A stretch of DNA of 64,000 nt from Chryseobacterium sp. JM1 (GCF_000737715.1 NZ_JPRN01000009.1:62001-126000); one strand, 5' to 3'; shown: positions 50,296 to 59,665, counted from the stretch's first letter. The notes: generated from the letters alone by a model not told the origin. Made by a program: numbers and translations.

Positions 50296-51408
50296 TTAGT
50301 CTTTGTATTTAGTTTTACGTACGATAATTTTACTATTTTTCAACCAAACCTGCCTATCTCCATTCACTAACTTTACCGAAGCAGAGGTTTTGGGAATATT
50401 AACTGTCACCCTTAATTCGACTTTAGCATTAGGATTATCGGAAGAAATTTCCTTGAACGCTGGAAATATTTCATTCCCATCAAACTCAATTTCACAGTAA
50501 TACCTGTTCTCATCTACCCATGAAAAATCAACTTTACTTGGAACGGCCCTTTTTGTAGGGGTATTCCATTTGACGTTGTCTGGGATTATTTTTGGATATT
50601 TTTGAATTAATGTTTCTCCAAAAAGTTCCTCCCAACTGCCATTGTAAGCATAAACACCAACATCTTTATTTTTCATATTATTAGGCAATTCTGTTATCAG
50701 TGTCCAATTATATTCTTCTCTATAACTGTCCCACAATCCGTAAGGAATCGGCTTGCCTTCGTTTGCCTTGGCCACTTCCGCCGGAACAATTCCAAATTCA
50801 TGTATAATTTTACGTTGGTATTCAGCATCAAACATATTTTTCTGAGGTCCCGGGCTCAAAGCATCTATTTCAGACTGCGGTATGACTATCTTCTTACTCT
50901 GATATCTTCCTATTTCCACCTGTCTTCCCGGTCCGGAAAGCCAAAGCACAACCACACCACCCGGCGCAAAGCCTACAATAATCTTGTTATAATTTTCTTT
51001 CCTTGGATTTGGATTGTCTCCACTGGAAGGGGTATAATAGCCGTTTTTGAAAAGATCGGTCATTTTCCCGTTATCCAGATCAGTGTCGATCTCATAAAAT
51101 ATTTTCTCAGCATAAGAAACCCAAATCACATGCAAATGATTGGGAATGCTTTTTTCTCCATTACTCATTCCTCTGTTGGCATCTCCCCATATTCCGCCTG
51201 TCGTTCCGCTAAACAAACTTGTAAATTCTCCGTCTGCAGATTCAAATCCTCCACGATACACATCAACAGGGTAACCTAAAGGCGCCGAAGTGGCATCCAA
51301 CCATTCATATTTTGTCATAGCTTTTGTTTTTTGATGCTCTTTCTTTTCCTGACACGAGATCTGAATGAAGAATAATAAGCTTAATAAATATTGTATTGAT
51401 TTGTTCAT
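50296..51408 (-). CDS. DUF2931 lipoprotein, putative immunity for the DUF2235 lipase
   Basis: The 370-residue protein has a leader ending in QISC (lipobox) and the DUF2931 start: TKYEWLDATSAPLGYPVDVY, followed by GGFESADGEFTSLFSGTTGG and HVIWVSYAEKIFYEID. DUF2931 proteins neighbour Tle1-type lipases and are thought to be immunity proteins. Here it precedes the lipase, only 2 bp away. As a periplasm-facing lipoprotein, it would neutralise the lipase there. Confidence 0.88.
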   Translation of the reverse strand: MNKSIQYLLSLLFFIQISCQEKKEHQKTKAMTKYEWLDATSAPLGYPVDVYRGGFESADGEFTSLFSGTTGGIWGDANRGMSNGEKSIPNHLHVIWVSYAEKIFYEIDTDLDNGKMTDLFKNGYYTPSSGDNPNPRKENYNKIIVGFAPGGVVVLWLSGPGRQVEIGRYQSKKIVIPQSEIDALSPGPQKNMFDAEYQRKIIHEFGIVPAEVAKANEGKPIPYGLWDSYREEYNWTLITELPNNMKNKDVGVYAYNGSWEELFGETLIQKYPKIIPDNVKWNTPTKRAVPSKVDFSWVDENRYYCEIEFDGNEIFPAFKEISSDNPNAKVELRVTVNIPKTSASVKLVNGDRQVWLKNSKIIVRKTKYKD

Positions 51409-51479
51409 TGTTTAGGAAAATTACTCTTTTACACAGTCATACATTGGATTGATTGATCAAATATTAATGATCATCAATT

Positions 51480-53339
51480 TTAACCTTTATTCACTTTGGC
51501 GTCTATTTTACCCAGCATTTTCGCAACACCGGCACTCTGTAATAAAATATCACCGTTCTTTGCCTGATGAGTCGTTGTAGAAGTCGTCTCTTTCAAATCT
51601 CCTGTTATACTGACCGTTTTATTTTCATTAACGGTCTGCTTATAATTTTTTGAAGTGAACTGATGATCATTTGTAATATTCGTGGTATGATCATTTCCTA
51701 CAATTGTTTTCATATCCTTTCCAACATTAATGGTCATGTTCTCCCCCGCATTGAATATCATATTTTTAGGAGCTGTAACCGTAATATTTCCGGCTCCGTC
51801 CATGAAATAATTGTTGCCGCTCGGATCGATAATAGTCACACTTCCTTCCGTATCATTCATTAGAATTCTGATTCCGCTTCTAGTCTGTATGGATTTTAAA
51901 TGATTGTCTATTCCACCTCCTAATGCGGTTCCCCCATGAAACATTCCTCCCATTACAAAAGGTCTGTCCGGATGGTTATGCACAAAACCTACCATCACCT
52001 GGTCACCGACTTCGGGTATGGCTACATATCCTCTGTTCTGGTTGATCTTATCTGTTCCTCCGGCATCGGGAGCCATCATACGGATAAAATTGGTATTGTC
52101 ATTCATCTGCCAGTCGAATCTTACGGTTACCCTGCCTTGTCCCTGCGGATCTGTATTGGAGATGACCGTAGCGATCTGAGGCTGTGCAATAGGTACCGTA
52201 AAGTCCGGTTTTGGTATATATCCTGTATCTGAAGCTATGGCTTCAAATTTTCCACTATAATTTCCCAGAGTATCAACTTCATGAGTGACTTCAGTCATCA
52301 TCAGTTTTGTAAAATAGGCGGTCTGGTTGCTATCCGTTTTTCGCATTTTAATATCAGCAATACAGCCCGGATATAAAAAAGGAAGAGTGGTACCTCCGGA
52401 TACCGTAAAAACTTCCACGGCCTTGCTTCCTGATGTAGAAGTCTGGGAAATAACCACATCCATATCAGTGGCCGCTTTTATAGGAGCAACCTGTAATGAC
52501 GGTGTTTTGAATATTCCCTCATTATTCTGATAAGCTGTTTTTGCTAAATTCCCCATATGTTGTATTGATGTTGCTCCTGAGCTGAGCTTCGCATTGGTAC
52601 TGCTGTTATACCCATAAAAACTGGGTTTGATATGTACTGCTTTTAATTCAACATTAACGTCGGAAACATTGCTTCCGTAGATCAGTTCCAATGCTTTATT
52701 CTGAGGGGGCATATTTCCGAAATGTAAAACTTCTCCATCGTAATAGAACTGTTCTCCGTATGCTTCTGCCATTCTGCAAAGATAATTGTAGTGGGTTTCG
52801 TCATACTGAGCACTATAGAGAATCTGTGAAGAAGCTTTTGCATTGATTTTCACATCAAACTTGCTGCTTTCAATTCCCTGTTTGATAATATCGGCTGCGA
52901 TAATGCCCATATTGACAGGCTGGCTTCCGCCAAAACTCTGGGTATGTGGAGCAGCATCCAATAAAATGGTTGGGCTGTATCCTTTCAATACAATGTTTCC
53001 AAGACTGTGATTTTCCTGGCTGAATCCAACTTTGGTAATTACCCCGACAAAAGTTCTTTCGGGGCTGTTGTCAACATCTTTGTATCTGATATTGATGGTT
53101 AATCTTCCTCCTAAAAATCTGTTGGCCTGTTCAAGCTCATGATTTTGCTTTTCAGAGAGTGTATCATTCACAAGCACCAGTTCAAACTCATGATGTTTTC
53201 TGACACTTTGATGCAGACGGAAATTTTTGAAATGTTTGATGATTTTACCATCAATCACAATATCCAGTTTTACCACACGGTTGATTCCAGGAATATAATT
53301 CTCTGCAATCTTATCGGAATTTGAAATATTTTTATCCAT
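51480..53339 (-). CDS. tssI: T6SS tip protein VgrG (TssI)
   Basis: The 619-residue protein has the VgrG order: gp27-like barrels (residues 15-395, VKLDIVIDGKIIKHFKNFRL, TFVGVITKVGFSQENHSLGN), the gp5 OB-fold (about 400-470; QPQIATVISNTDPQGQGRVT, VRFDWQMNDNTNFIRMMAPD, GYVAIPEVGDQVMVGFVHNH), and a repetitive C-terminal beta-prism (about 510-600; NMTINVGKDMKTIVGNDHTT). It carries no extra C-terminal enzymatic domain, so effectors must attach through other proteins such as the PAAR-like ones. It is the first gene of the effector island operon after tssD. Confidence 0.95.
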   Translation of the reverse strand: MDKNISNSDKIAENYIPGINRVVKLDIVIDGKIIKHFKNFRLHQSVRKHHEFELVLVNDTLSEKQNHELEQANRFLGGRLTINIRYKDVDNSPERTFVGVITKVGFSQENHSLGNIVLKGYSPTILLDAAPHTQSFGGSQPVNMGIIAADIIKQGIESSKFDVKINAKASSQILYSAQYDETHYNYLCRMAEAYGEQFYYDGEVLHFGNMPPQNKALELIYGSNVSDVNVELKAVHIKPSFYGYNSSTNAKLSSGATSIQHMGNLAKTAYQNNEGIFKTPSLQVAPIKAATDMDVVISQTSTSGSKAVEVFTVSGGTTLPFLYPGCIADIKMRKTDSNQTAYFTKLMMTEVTHEVDTLGNYSGKFEAIASDTGYIPKPDFTVPIAQPQIATVISNTDPQGQGRVTVRFDWQMNDNTNFIRMMAPDAGGTDKINQNRGYVAIPEVGDQVMVGFVHNHPDRPFVMGGMFHGGTALGGGIDNHLKSIQTRSGIRILMNDTEGSVTIIDPSGNNYFMDGAGNITVTAPKNMIFNAGENMTINVGKDMKTIVGNDHTTNITNDHQFTSKNYKQTVNENKTVSITGDLKETTSTTTHQAKNGDILLQSAGVAKMLGKIDAKVNKG

Positions 53340-53514
53340 ATTATTTGATGTGTTTTTTTGTTTTTACTTAAAAAAATTAAAAAATAAATAGATGTTCTAT
53401 AAAGTTAAAAAACTTTCACAGTATAAAATGACATTCTTCGGCTTATTTTTAAACGCTGAACCATCAAATGGACCATTTTCTTATTAATACTACATGAGTT
53501 CGGGACAGGACATC

Positions 53515-53705
53515 TGGTTAAGGTTTCAGACATCAGACTTTCAACTGGGATAAAGAACGTCGATTGTGAATTTTGCTTCGCAAGTGAATAGTGAATGCTA
53601 GATTCAAGAATCAAGATTTTAAATACGAAATATCAGACATCAGACGATAATTTATTAGCTTTATGACTACAATCAGCAACTGATAAACCAGCAACTAGCA
53701 ACCAA
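53515..53705 (+). repeat. Dispersed composite intergenic repeat, copy 2
   Basis: Blocks in order: TTTCAGACATCAGACTTTC, AACTGGGATAAAGAACGTC, the core TTTGCTTCGCAAGTGAAT, TAGTGAATGCTAGATTCAAG, ACGATAATTTATTAGC, then ACTGATAAACCAGCAACTAG and CAACCAAA. Copies 1 and 3 follow the same order with local variation. Confidence 0.75.
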
Positions 53706-53756
53706 ACCCATCATTCATTCAAACACGAATACAAATAGAGACTGTTACAGACAAAA

Positions 53757-53798
53757 AGACAGAACAGCATCCTTAATGCCGGATGGACCATTCTGTCT
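53757..53798 (-). terminator. Intrinsic terminator of tssD
   Basis: AGACAGAA and TTCTGTCT form an 8-bp stem; on the - strand TTTTTG follows. It lies 31 bp after the tssD stop, which suggests tssD is transcribed separately from vgrG. Confidence 0.7.
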
Positions 53799-53828
53799 GA
53801 TATTTCTAAAGTTTTTAAAAGCTAAATG

Positions 53829-54236
53829 CTAAGAAGTAGGCCATTCTGCCTTGTAAGAAGAATTCCCTAAATCGATTTGCTCCGCACTTATGATAAAGCT
53901 GATGTACATGCTGTTTTCATCTACTGCGTCGAAATCAACCTCGTGCTGGATCACGTATCCGTTTGTCCATTGCAAAGTAGTTAACGTTCCTTCTTCGTGA
54001 GATTTGTTGAAGGTGATCTCTCCGGTGGTAGGCTTGTATTTTCCGTTAAGAAGACTTTCAAGAATATCTGATTTCTCAGTAGCTTCTACTGTGATTTTGA
54101 TCAGTGCATTAGACGGATCTGATGCTACTCTTCCTGATACGTCTGTGGAACGGGACACGCTGTAATTAAGTTTTAGTAATTTCTGCCCTTCGCCACCGTT
54201 GAATTTAAGAATTCCTCTTGAATTTTTGTCTGCCAT
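53829..54236 (-). CDS. tssD: T6SS tube protein TssD (Hcp-like, Bacteroidota subtype iii)
   Basis: The 135-residue protein has the length and all-beta layout of TssD: GILKFNGGEGQKLLKLNYSV at the start, then LIKITVEATEKSDILESLLN, TGEITFNKSHEEGTLTTLQW and NGYVIQHEVDFDAVDENSMY. TssD hexamers stack into the inner tube that is ejected with the VgrG tip. It is encoded alone here, upstream of vgrG, with its own promoter and terminator. The rest of the T6SS apparatus genes is not in this window. Confidence 0.92.
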   Translation of the reverse strand: MADKNSRGILKFNGGEGQKLLKLNYSVSRSTDVSGRVASDPSNALIKITVEATEKSDILESLLNGKYKPTTGEITFNKSHEEGTLTTLQWTNGYVIQHEVDFDAVDENSMYISFIISAEQIDLGNSSYKAEWPTS

Positions 54237-54288
54237 GATTGGTAAATTTTAATAATTAATATTCTGTGATTTGATGTAATCTATTTCA

Positions 54289-54300
54289 CCAAATATAGAA
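54289..54300 (-). promoter_or_regulatory. Candidate promoter -7 element for tssD
   Basis: On the - strand TATATTTG (about 54290-54297) fits the Bacteroidota -7 consensus TAnnTTTG. A TTG lies farther upstream but the spacing (about 14 nt) is shorter than usual. The predicted leader would be about 45-50 nt. Confidence 0.4.
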
Positions 54301-54446
54301 TATTAAATTCGCAATAAGCCCGTTTAATCATAAACATCAGAAAGTGTAGTAGTACTACTACTAACAATCGTTAGGTTTTATAGTAATTGTAAATCAACTA
54401 TTTACATTATTTTAAAAAAATACAGCAGGCATTATACATCCAATAT

Positions 54447-56012
54447 TTACTTCTCATCAAAATACTTCTTAAGGTCCGAAATACTTTTGATCTTCAACTC
54501 CTCAGCCTGTTTTCTGCGCATCATCAGTGCATAGGAATTATTAAATCCAAGCGGTTTCAACCATTGAATTCCATACTGCTTCTGAAATTCAGAATTGACA
54601 TACTGATAGGTGTTGTCAGCGCTTTGGGTTACCTCTTTCAGGGTTTGTTCTGACGGTTTTAAAAGGACCAGAAGTCCGGTTCCTGTATATTCAGGATAAA
54701 AATCGATGCCATCATTGACCAAAGCATCAAAACAGATTTTGGTCCCGCCCAGTCCTGTTTTTGTTTCCACTTTATAATCGGTGTAGCCTTCGATCAGCAT
54801 TTTATACATTTCGGTGAGAATGTACTGCTCGCCAAAGATCTTCGAGCCAATGCGTACTGTTCCTGAATTCCCTTTCCTGGAGGTTTTATATAATTTATTT
54901 TTAACCAAGAAATCCTTTGCAATTCTTTCCGGGGTCTGATGGAGCTGATCAGATTTGTAATTCAGATCCGTCATGATTGAATCGTTAAATTGATTGGCCA
55001 GCAGATTCAGGGTTTCTTCAAGTTCAGGAAATTTCTTTAATGTTTTTGTTTTAATAATTGGTGCTGCGAAATACGGGGGGAATATTTTTTTATCATCATT
55101 CAGAACATAGAGGTCAAAAGCTTTGATCCTGCCGTCTGTAGAATATCCGCTGATCAGATCCAGTTCCTTTTCATAGGCCGCTTTGTACATAATGGCATCG
55201 TTGACAATCACCGGATTCACATTCAGATGATACACAGAACGTAAGCCGAGATCTCCATCCTGTCTTCCCATAAATTCAGGGGTAAAACCTGCTTTAATGC
55301 TGTTCTTAGAAACAGCGGTGAACAGATAAGCTGCTCCTACAATGATCAGAATGGCCGGAACAATATACTTCAGCTTTTGGAACAGCCGATACCCTGATTT
55401 CTGTACCAGTGCAATCGTCTGATCCAGCAAAACAGCCAATAATGCGGCAGGAATGGCTCCGGCAAGGATCATATTCGTATTGTTGAGAGAAATTCCGCCG
55501 AAGATAAATTCACCCAAACCACCTGCTGCGACAAATGATGCTAAAGTCGCCACTCCAACATTGATCACCGCTGCTGTTCTTATTCCCGCAATGATAACAG
55601 GCATCGCCAGAGGAAGTTCTACTTTAAAGAGAAGCTGACTTTTATTCATCCCCATCGCTTTGGCCGCTTCGATAACGGTTGAATTCACTTCTGTAATTCC
55701 CGTGTAGGTATTCCGGATGATGGGTAATAAAGCGTAGATCAGCAAGGCAACGATGGCCGGTTTGGCCCCGATTCCGAATGCAGGGATCATAAATCCTAGC
55801 AATGCAATACTCGGAATGGTCTGTAAAATACCCGCCACACCCAACACAGGGCTGGACAGCTTTCTTTTTCGTGCGATCATTATTCCCAACGGTACACCAA
55901 TGATGATCGCCAGAATTAATGACAGAAAGGTAAGTCCCAGATGCTGTACAACCTGGGTCAGTAATTTTTCCTGCTGTTCGATGATGAACTGCCAAAGACT
56001 TTGCTGTGTCAT
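54447..56012 (-). CDS. egtU: ABC transporter permease fused to substrate-binding domain, probable ergothioneine importer EgtU
   Basis: The 521-residue protein has an N-terminal permease part (about residues 1-235; membrane helices such as LGLTFLSLILAIIIGVPLGI, GILQTIPSIALLGFMIPAFG) and a C-terminal periplasmic solute-binding domain (about 245-521; DAIMYKAAYEKELDLISGYS, TDGRIKAFDLYVLNDDKKIF, DGIDFYPEYTGTGLLVLLKP). This fusion is typical of osmoprotectant OpuCBC-type and EgtU proteins. The egtD and egtB genes in the same operon favour ergothioneine over betaine. It overlaps egtV by 4 bp. Confidence 0.85.
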   Translation of the reverse strand: MTQQSLWQFIIEQQEKLLTQVVQHLGLTFLSLILAIIIGVPLGIMIARKRKLSSPVLGVAGILQTIPSIALLGFMIPAFGIGAKPAIVALLIYALLPIIRNTYTGITEVNSTVIEAAKAMGMNKSQLLFKVELPLAMPVIIAGIRTAAVINVGVATLASFVAAGGLGEFIFGGISLNNTNMILAGAIPAALLAVLLDQTIALVQKSGYRLFQKLKYIVPAILIIVGAAYLFTAVSKNSIKAGFTPEFMGRQDGDLGLRSVYHLNVNPVIVNDAIMYKAAYEKELDLISGYSTDGRIKAFDLYVLNDDKKIFPPYFAAPIIKTKTLKKFPELEETLNLLANQFNDSIMTDLNYKSDQLHQTPERIAKDFLVKNKLYKTSRKGNSGTVRIGSKIFGEQYILTEMYKMLIEGYTDYKVETKTGLGGTKICFDALVNDGIDFYPEYTGTGLLVLLKPSEQTLKEVTQSADNTYQYVNSEFQKQYGIQWLKPLGFNNSYALMMRRKQAEELKIKSISDLKKYFDEK

Positions 56013-56929
56013 ACGATCTGTAATTTTCTGTACTCATTAAAAGCCCTGATCAGGTTTTCGTAATGGTCTGTATTTTTATGATCTGAACTTAATTTCTGTA
56101 AAGCCTCCCAAACATTGGTTCTTTCTGTCAATTTAAATTCACTCAGTAAATGATCCGAATTAACAAAACCACTGACCTCTTTCAATGTGGCGATCTTATA
56201 TTCCAGTAAAAGCCGGTTTTCAGCAAAAAAATCAGTCACAAAATCGTTTTCAGGATGATAAAGCATTTCTTTAGGCGTTCCTGTCTGAATAATTTTCCCT
56301 TCGTCCATTAAACATATCCGGTGCCCCAGTTCAAAAGCTTCCTGAACATCATGAGTAACGAGGATAATGGTTTTATTTTTAAGTTCTTCCAATGATTTAA
56401 ATTCTGAATGAATATCTGCCTTCGTAATATTGTCCAGCGCTCCGAAAGGCTCATCCATCAGTAAAACAGGTGTATTGGCGATCAAAGCTCTTGCAATTCC
56501 CACTCTCTGCTGCTGTCCGCCGCTCAGTTCATCCGGAAACCTTGAAAGGACTTCTTCAGAAAGATGAAGCTTATCCAGCAACTCTTCGGTTCTGTTTTCT
56601 GTTTTTTTCCTGTCCCATTTGAGTAATTCCGGAACTACAGCAATATTCTGCCTAATGGTATAATGAGGAAACAGGCCGGAATGCTGCATCACAAAACCAA
56701 TGCCCATGCGTAGTTCTTCCGGTTTCTGATCACGGATATTCTTACCGTCGATCAAAATTTGTCCGGAGTCTGCTTCTATAAGTCGATTGATCATTTTAAG
56801 CGTGGTTGTTTTTCCACACCCGCTGGTTCCCAAAAGCACCAGAATTTCCTGATCATGGGCCTGAAAAGAAATATGGTCAACGGCTGGTTTCCCGTTAAAG
56901 TTCTTTGAAACTGATTCAACTGTAATCAT
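56009..56929 (-). CDS. egtV: ABC transporter ATP-binding protein, probable ergothioneine importer EgtV
   Basis: The start is set at 56929 (MITVESVSKNFNGKPAVDHI...); the frame is open three codons further up only through TTG codons. The 306-residue protein has Walker A GTSGCGKTTTLKM, Q-loop region GIGFVMQHSGLFPH, signature LSGGQQQRVGIARAL, Walker B VLLMDEPFGALD and switch His THDVQE. A C-terminal extension of about 60 residues lacks an obvious CBS pair. It ends in a 4-bp overlap with the permease gene. It resembles OpuCA/ProV; the operon points to ergothioneine. Confidence 0.87.
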   Translation of the reverse strand: MITVESVSKNFNGKPAVDHISFQAHDQEILVLLGTSGCGKTTTLKMINRLIEADSGQILIDGKNIRDQKPEELRMGIGFVMQHSGLFPHYTIRQNIAVVPELLKWDRKKTENRTEELLDKLHLSEEVLSRFPDELSGGQQQRVGIARALIANTPVLLMDEPFGALDNITKADIHSEFKSLEELKNKTIILVTHDVQEAFELGHRICLMDEGKIIQTGTPKEMLYHPENDFVTDFFAENRLLLEYKIATLKEVSGFVNSDHLLSEFKLTERTNVWEALQKLSSDHKNTDHYENLIRAFNEYRKLQIV

Positions 56930-56938
56930 CGTCAACAA

Positions 56939-58111
56939 TTATCGGGCAAGTCTGATTCCTGTGAACTGCCATTTCAGGTTGGTCTGGAAGAAATTACGAT
57001 AGGTATTTCTGCTGTGTCCGGGAGGTGTAGCATCGGAGGCACCGCGTAAAACCATCTGATTGACCATGAATTTTCCGTTGTACTCTCCTACTGCCCCCGC
57101 TTCCTTTTTGAAGCCGGGATAAGGCAGATAAGCGGAATTGGTCCATTCCCAGCGGCTTCCCCAATCGAAATGATCGGAAGCGACCTCCCATTCAGCTTCT
57201 GTTGGCAGGCGCATTCCTTTCCAGGAAGCAAAAGCAGACGCTTCATAAAAATTGATGTGACAAACGGCGTCATCGAGGTCTAATTCCTGTAAACCGTTTA
57301 GGGTATAATTCATCCATTTTCCTTCAATCTGATGCCAATACAGCGGAGATTTTGCGTTGTTTTGTCTGACCCAATCCCATCCTTCGGCGTGCCAGTGTTT
57401 AAAATCCGAATAACCGCCGGATTCCATAAATTCAAGGTATTCTCTATTGGTGACTAACTGGTTGGCTATTTCAAAATCATTCAGAAAAACCTTATGTCTT
57501 CCCATTTCATTATCGAAACAGAAACCTTCTCCGTCAAAACCTATTTCATACACACCTTCTGAAAACATGATCATTTCTGTATGCTTTGGTTTTTCTTTTC
57601 TGGAAACACTTTCTTTTGTATAAGCCGGAAAAAGTGGATTGTGCCCTAAAATATATTTGATATCGGTAATCAATAACTCCTGATGCTGCTGTTCATGATT
57701 TAAACCTAATTCCATCAGCGGTTCAACAGCTTCAGTCATGAACTGGCTCTGAAGAAAGATGCTCATATGTTCGTCTACATATTTTCTGTATTTGTAAATA
57801 TCTGAAACGGAAGGACGGCTTAAATTTCCACGGTCGGTACGGATCACTCTCGCTCCTATCGTCTCATAATAGCTGTTAAAAACAAAATTATACTGCGGAT
57901 CAAAAACTTTATAGTCAGGGAAGTTCGGAACCAGAATAAAAGTTTCAAAAAACCAGGTGGTATGACCCAGATGCCACTTCGGAGGACTCACATCAACGAT
58001 GGGCTGCACCACATAATCTTCTATTTCCAGAGGAGCACATATTTTTTCAGAATGTTTTCTGATGTCTGTATATTTTTTTACTAAATCTGATGTTACTATA
58101 TTCTGTGTCAT
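56939..58111 (-). CDS. egtB: Ergothioneine biosynthesis sulfoxide synthase EgtB
   Basis: The 390-residue protein has the EgtB two-domain order: an N-terminal DinB-like helical bundle with the iron ligands WHLGHTTWFFETFILVPNF (His50) and LNHEQQHQELL (His139, His143), and a C-terminal formylglycine-generating-enzyme-like domain (MIMFSEGVYEIGFDGEGFCF, NREYLEFMESGGYSDFKHWH, GMRLPTEAEWEVASDHFDWG, NTYRNFFQTNLKWQFTGIRL). EgtB joins hercynine to a sulfur donor using O2 and non-heme iron. The donor (gamma-glutamylcysteine or cysteine) cannot be told from sequence alone, but no egtA or egtC gene is nearby. Confidence 0.93.
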   Translation of the reverse strand: MTQNIVTSDLVKKYTDIRKHSEKICAPLEIEDYVVQPIVDVSPPKWHLGHTTWFFETFILVPNFPDYKVFDPQYNFVFNSYYETIGARVIRTDRGNLSRPSVSDIYKYRKYVDEHMSIFLQSQFMTEAVEPLMELGLNHEQQHQELLITDIKYILGHNPLFPAYTKESVSRKEKPKHTEMIMFSEGVYEIGFDGEGFCFDNEMGRHKVFLNDFEIANQLVTNREYLEFMESGGYSDFKHWHAEGWDWVRQNNAKSPLYWHQIEGKWMNYTLNGLQELDLDDAVCHINFYEASAFASWKGMRLPTEAEWEVASDHFDWGSRWEWTNSAYLPYPGFKKEAGAVGEYNGKFMVNQMVLRGASDATPPGHSRNTYRNFFQTNLKWQFTGIRLAR

Positions 58112-58216
58112 GTTCTTTAGTTTTGGGGAGTTTATTTGGTTCGGGGATTTTTTTTTCTCACGCAGATTGGGCGGATGGAGCAGATTTAAAAAATAAAACT
58201 CTACATATTCTATTCG

Positions 58217-59200
58217 TTATTGCACCTGCCATACTGCGTCTACAAACCACTTTTTGGAATCTTTGATTTCTCCTGCTTTTTTAAATCCCGATTTTTCTCT
58301 TAATTCCTCAATATTTTCGGTTGAAAACTTTTGTGAAATTTCCATATCAATCAATTCATTTTCTTCAAATGAAATAGGATCGCTTCCTATTGTTACAGTT
58401 TGATTTTTCAGGCTTACCAGAAAACTTCTGCAGGCTCCGCTGATGGGATCATAGTTTTGATAATGCTGAAACAGATCCAGATTAAAATTACCATCCAGTT
58501 CCGTGTTGATACGGGTCAGAAGATTGAGATTAAATGCAGCAGTAATTCCTGTACTATCGTTATAGGCATTTAAAATCGTGTGAGGGTTTTTCTTCAGGTC
58601 GAAACCAATCAGAACTCGGTCACCGGATGCCAGATTCCGGTTTAAATCAGAACAGAACTGATCCGCTTCATCGATTTTCATATTTCCGATATTGCTCCCC
58701 AAAAACAGGATCACCTTCCTTCTTGACGATAACGAGGCTGCTTTCTGAAGCATGTCAAAATACTCGCCTTCCAGGGAAACTATTTCCAACCCGGGAAGTT
58801 TTTCATTTAATTTTTCATTTAATTCCGTCAGAATATGACCGGAAATATCGATAGGCATATAGGTAAAATCTGTTCCTTTTTCTACAAGATATTGGAGTAA
58901 AAATGTAGATTTCATCGCATCTCCTGCACCCAGCTCTATCAAATCGAAAGGTTCGTTTTCCGGAATGATCAGGCGGGCAAGATCTGCTGTTTTATTTTGG
59001 AAAATATCGAGTTCACATTGGGTAAGATAATATTCCGGCATGGCCATGATCTCCTGGAAAAGACGGTCACCTGTTTCATCATAAAAATATTTGGAGGATA
59101 ACCTTTTGGGACTGCTTTTTAAACCTTCCAAAACATCCTCGCGAAAATGATCAACATGAATATCTTCCACCTTCGAATGTGGTTTTAACTGTAAATTCAT
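58217..59200 (-). CDS. egtD: L-histidine N-alpha-methyltransferase EgtD
   Basis: The 327-residue protein has the EgtD-type methyltransferase (DUF2260) motifs: SKYFYDETGDRLFQEIMAMP, EYYLTQCELDIFQNKTADLA, the SAM site DLIELGAGDAMKSTFLLQYL, and a late RVLIGFDLKKNPHTILNAYN. EgtD trimethylates histidine to hercynine, the first step of ergothioneine synthesis. It is the first gene of the egtDBVU operon, 105 bp upstream of egtB. Confidence 0.93.
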   Translation of the reverse strand: MNLQLKPHSKVEDIHVDHFREDVLEGLKSSPKRLSSKYFYDETGDRLFQEIMAMPEYYLTQCELDIFQNKTADLARLIIPENEPFDLIELGAGDAMKSTFLLQYLVEKGTDFTYMPIDISGHILTELNEKLNEKLPGLEIVSLEGEYFDMLQKAASLSSRRKVILFLGSNIGNMKIDEADQFCSDLNRNLASGDRVLIGFDLKKNPHTILNAYNDSTGITAAFNLNLLTRINTELDGNFNLDLFQHYQNYDPISGACRSFLVSLKNQTVTIGSDPISFEENELIDMEISQKFSTENIEELREKSGFKKAGEIKDSKKWFVDAVWQVQ

Positions 59201-59665
59201 ATGTTTTAATTTGTTTGGTTTTTAGTTAACTACAACTATCTTGCCGTCTCAACACTGAATTCGCTCAGCATTTTCTCTATCTAATATAAATAATTTTAAT
59301 TGTTGGTGTATAGGTTTTAGAATGTTTTTAGAAGATGTGGTACTTTTTGCTCATGAATGATGATTGATTGGTGATGTCGGATTTTCAACTGGATTAAGAA
59401 GGTGAATGGTGAATTTTAGGTGACAGGTAGCAGATATTAGGTAGCAGGCTGTAGGAATTAGAGACTGTGCCGAAGGTTAAAACCAGGCAGCTTTTGGTTT
59501 TGATTTTAAGTGGTATTGATGTCAATGGTGAATTTTGCTTCGCAAGTGAATAGTGAATACTAGAATCAAAATTTTAGACGTCAGGCGATAATTTATTAGC
59601 TTAATTACTACCAACCAGCAACTAATAAACTAGCAACCAATAAACTAGCAACCAGCAACCAAAAA
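59201..59665. other. 465-bp intergenic region upstream of egtD
   Basis: It must carry the egtD promoter near 59201 and holds copy 3 of the dispersed composite repeat (59365-59662). No gene was seen. Confidence 0.5.
59365..59662 (+). repeat. Dispersed composite intergenic repeat, copy 3 (longest)
   Basis: It has the same block order as copy 2 but extra tandem units in the middle (GGTGACAGGTAGCAGATATT, AGGTAGCAGGCTGTAGGAAT) and at the end, where CTAGCAACCA-type units occur three times. The core TTTGCTTCGCAAGTGAAT is intact. Confidence 0.75.

Larger units (their letters stand above)
53340..53828. other. 489-bp intergenic region between tssD and vgrG
   Basis: It contains copy 2 of the dispersed composite repeat (53515-53705) and the tssD terminator (53757-53798). 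The vgrG promoter must also lie here. No further gene is seen. Confidence 0.5.

Noticed and set aside
51663..52232. Open frames antisense to vgrG
   Set aside because: The vgrG frame shows all expected domains; the antisense frames look like composition artefacts.
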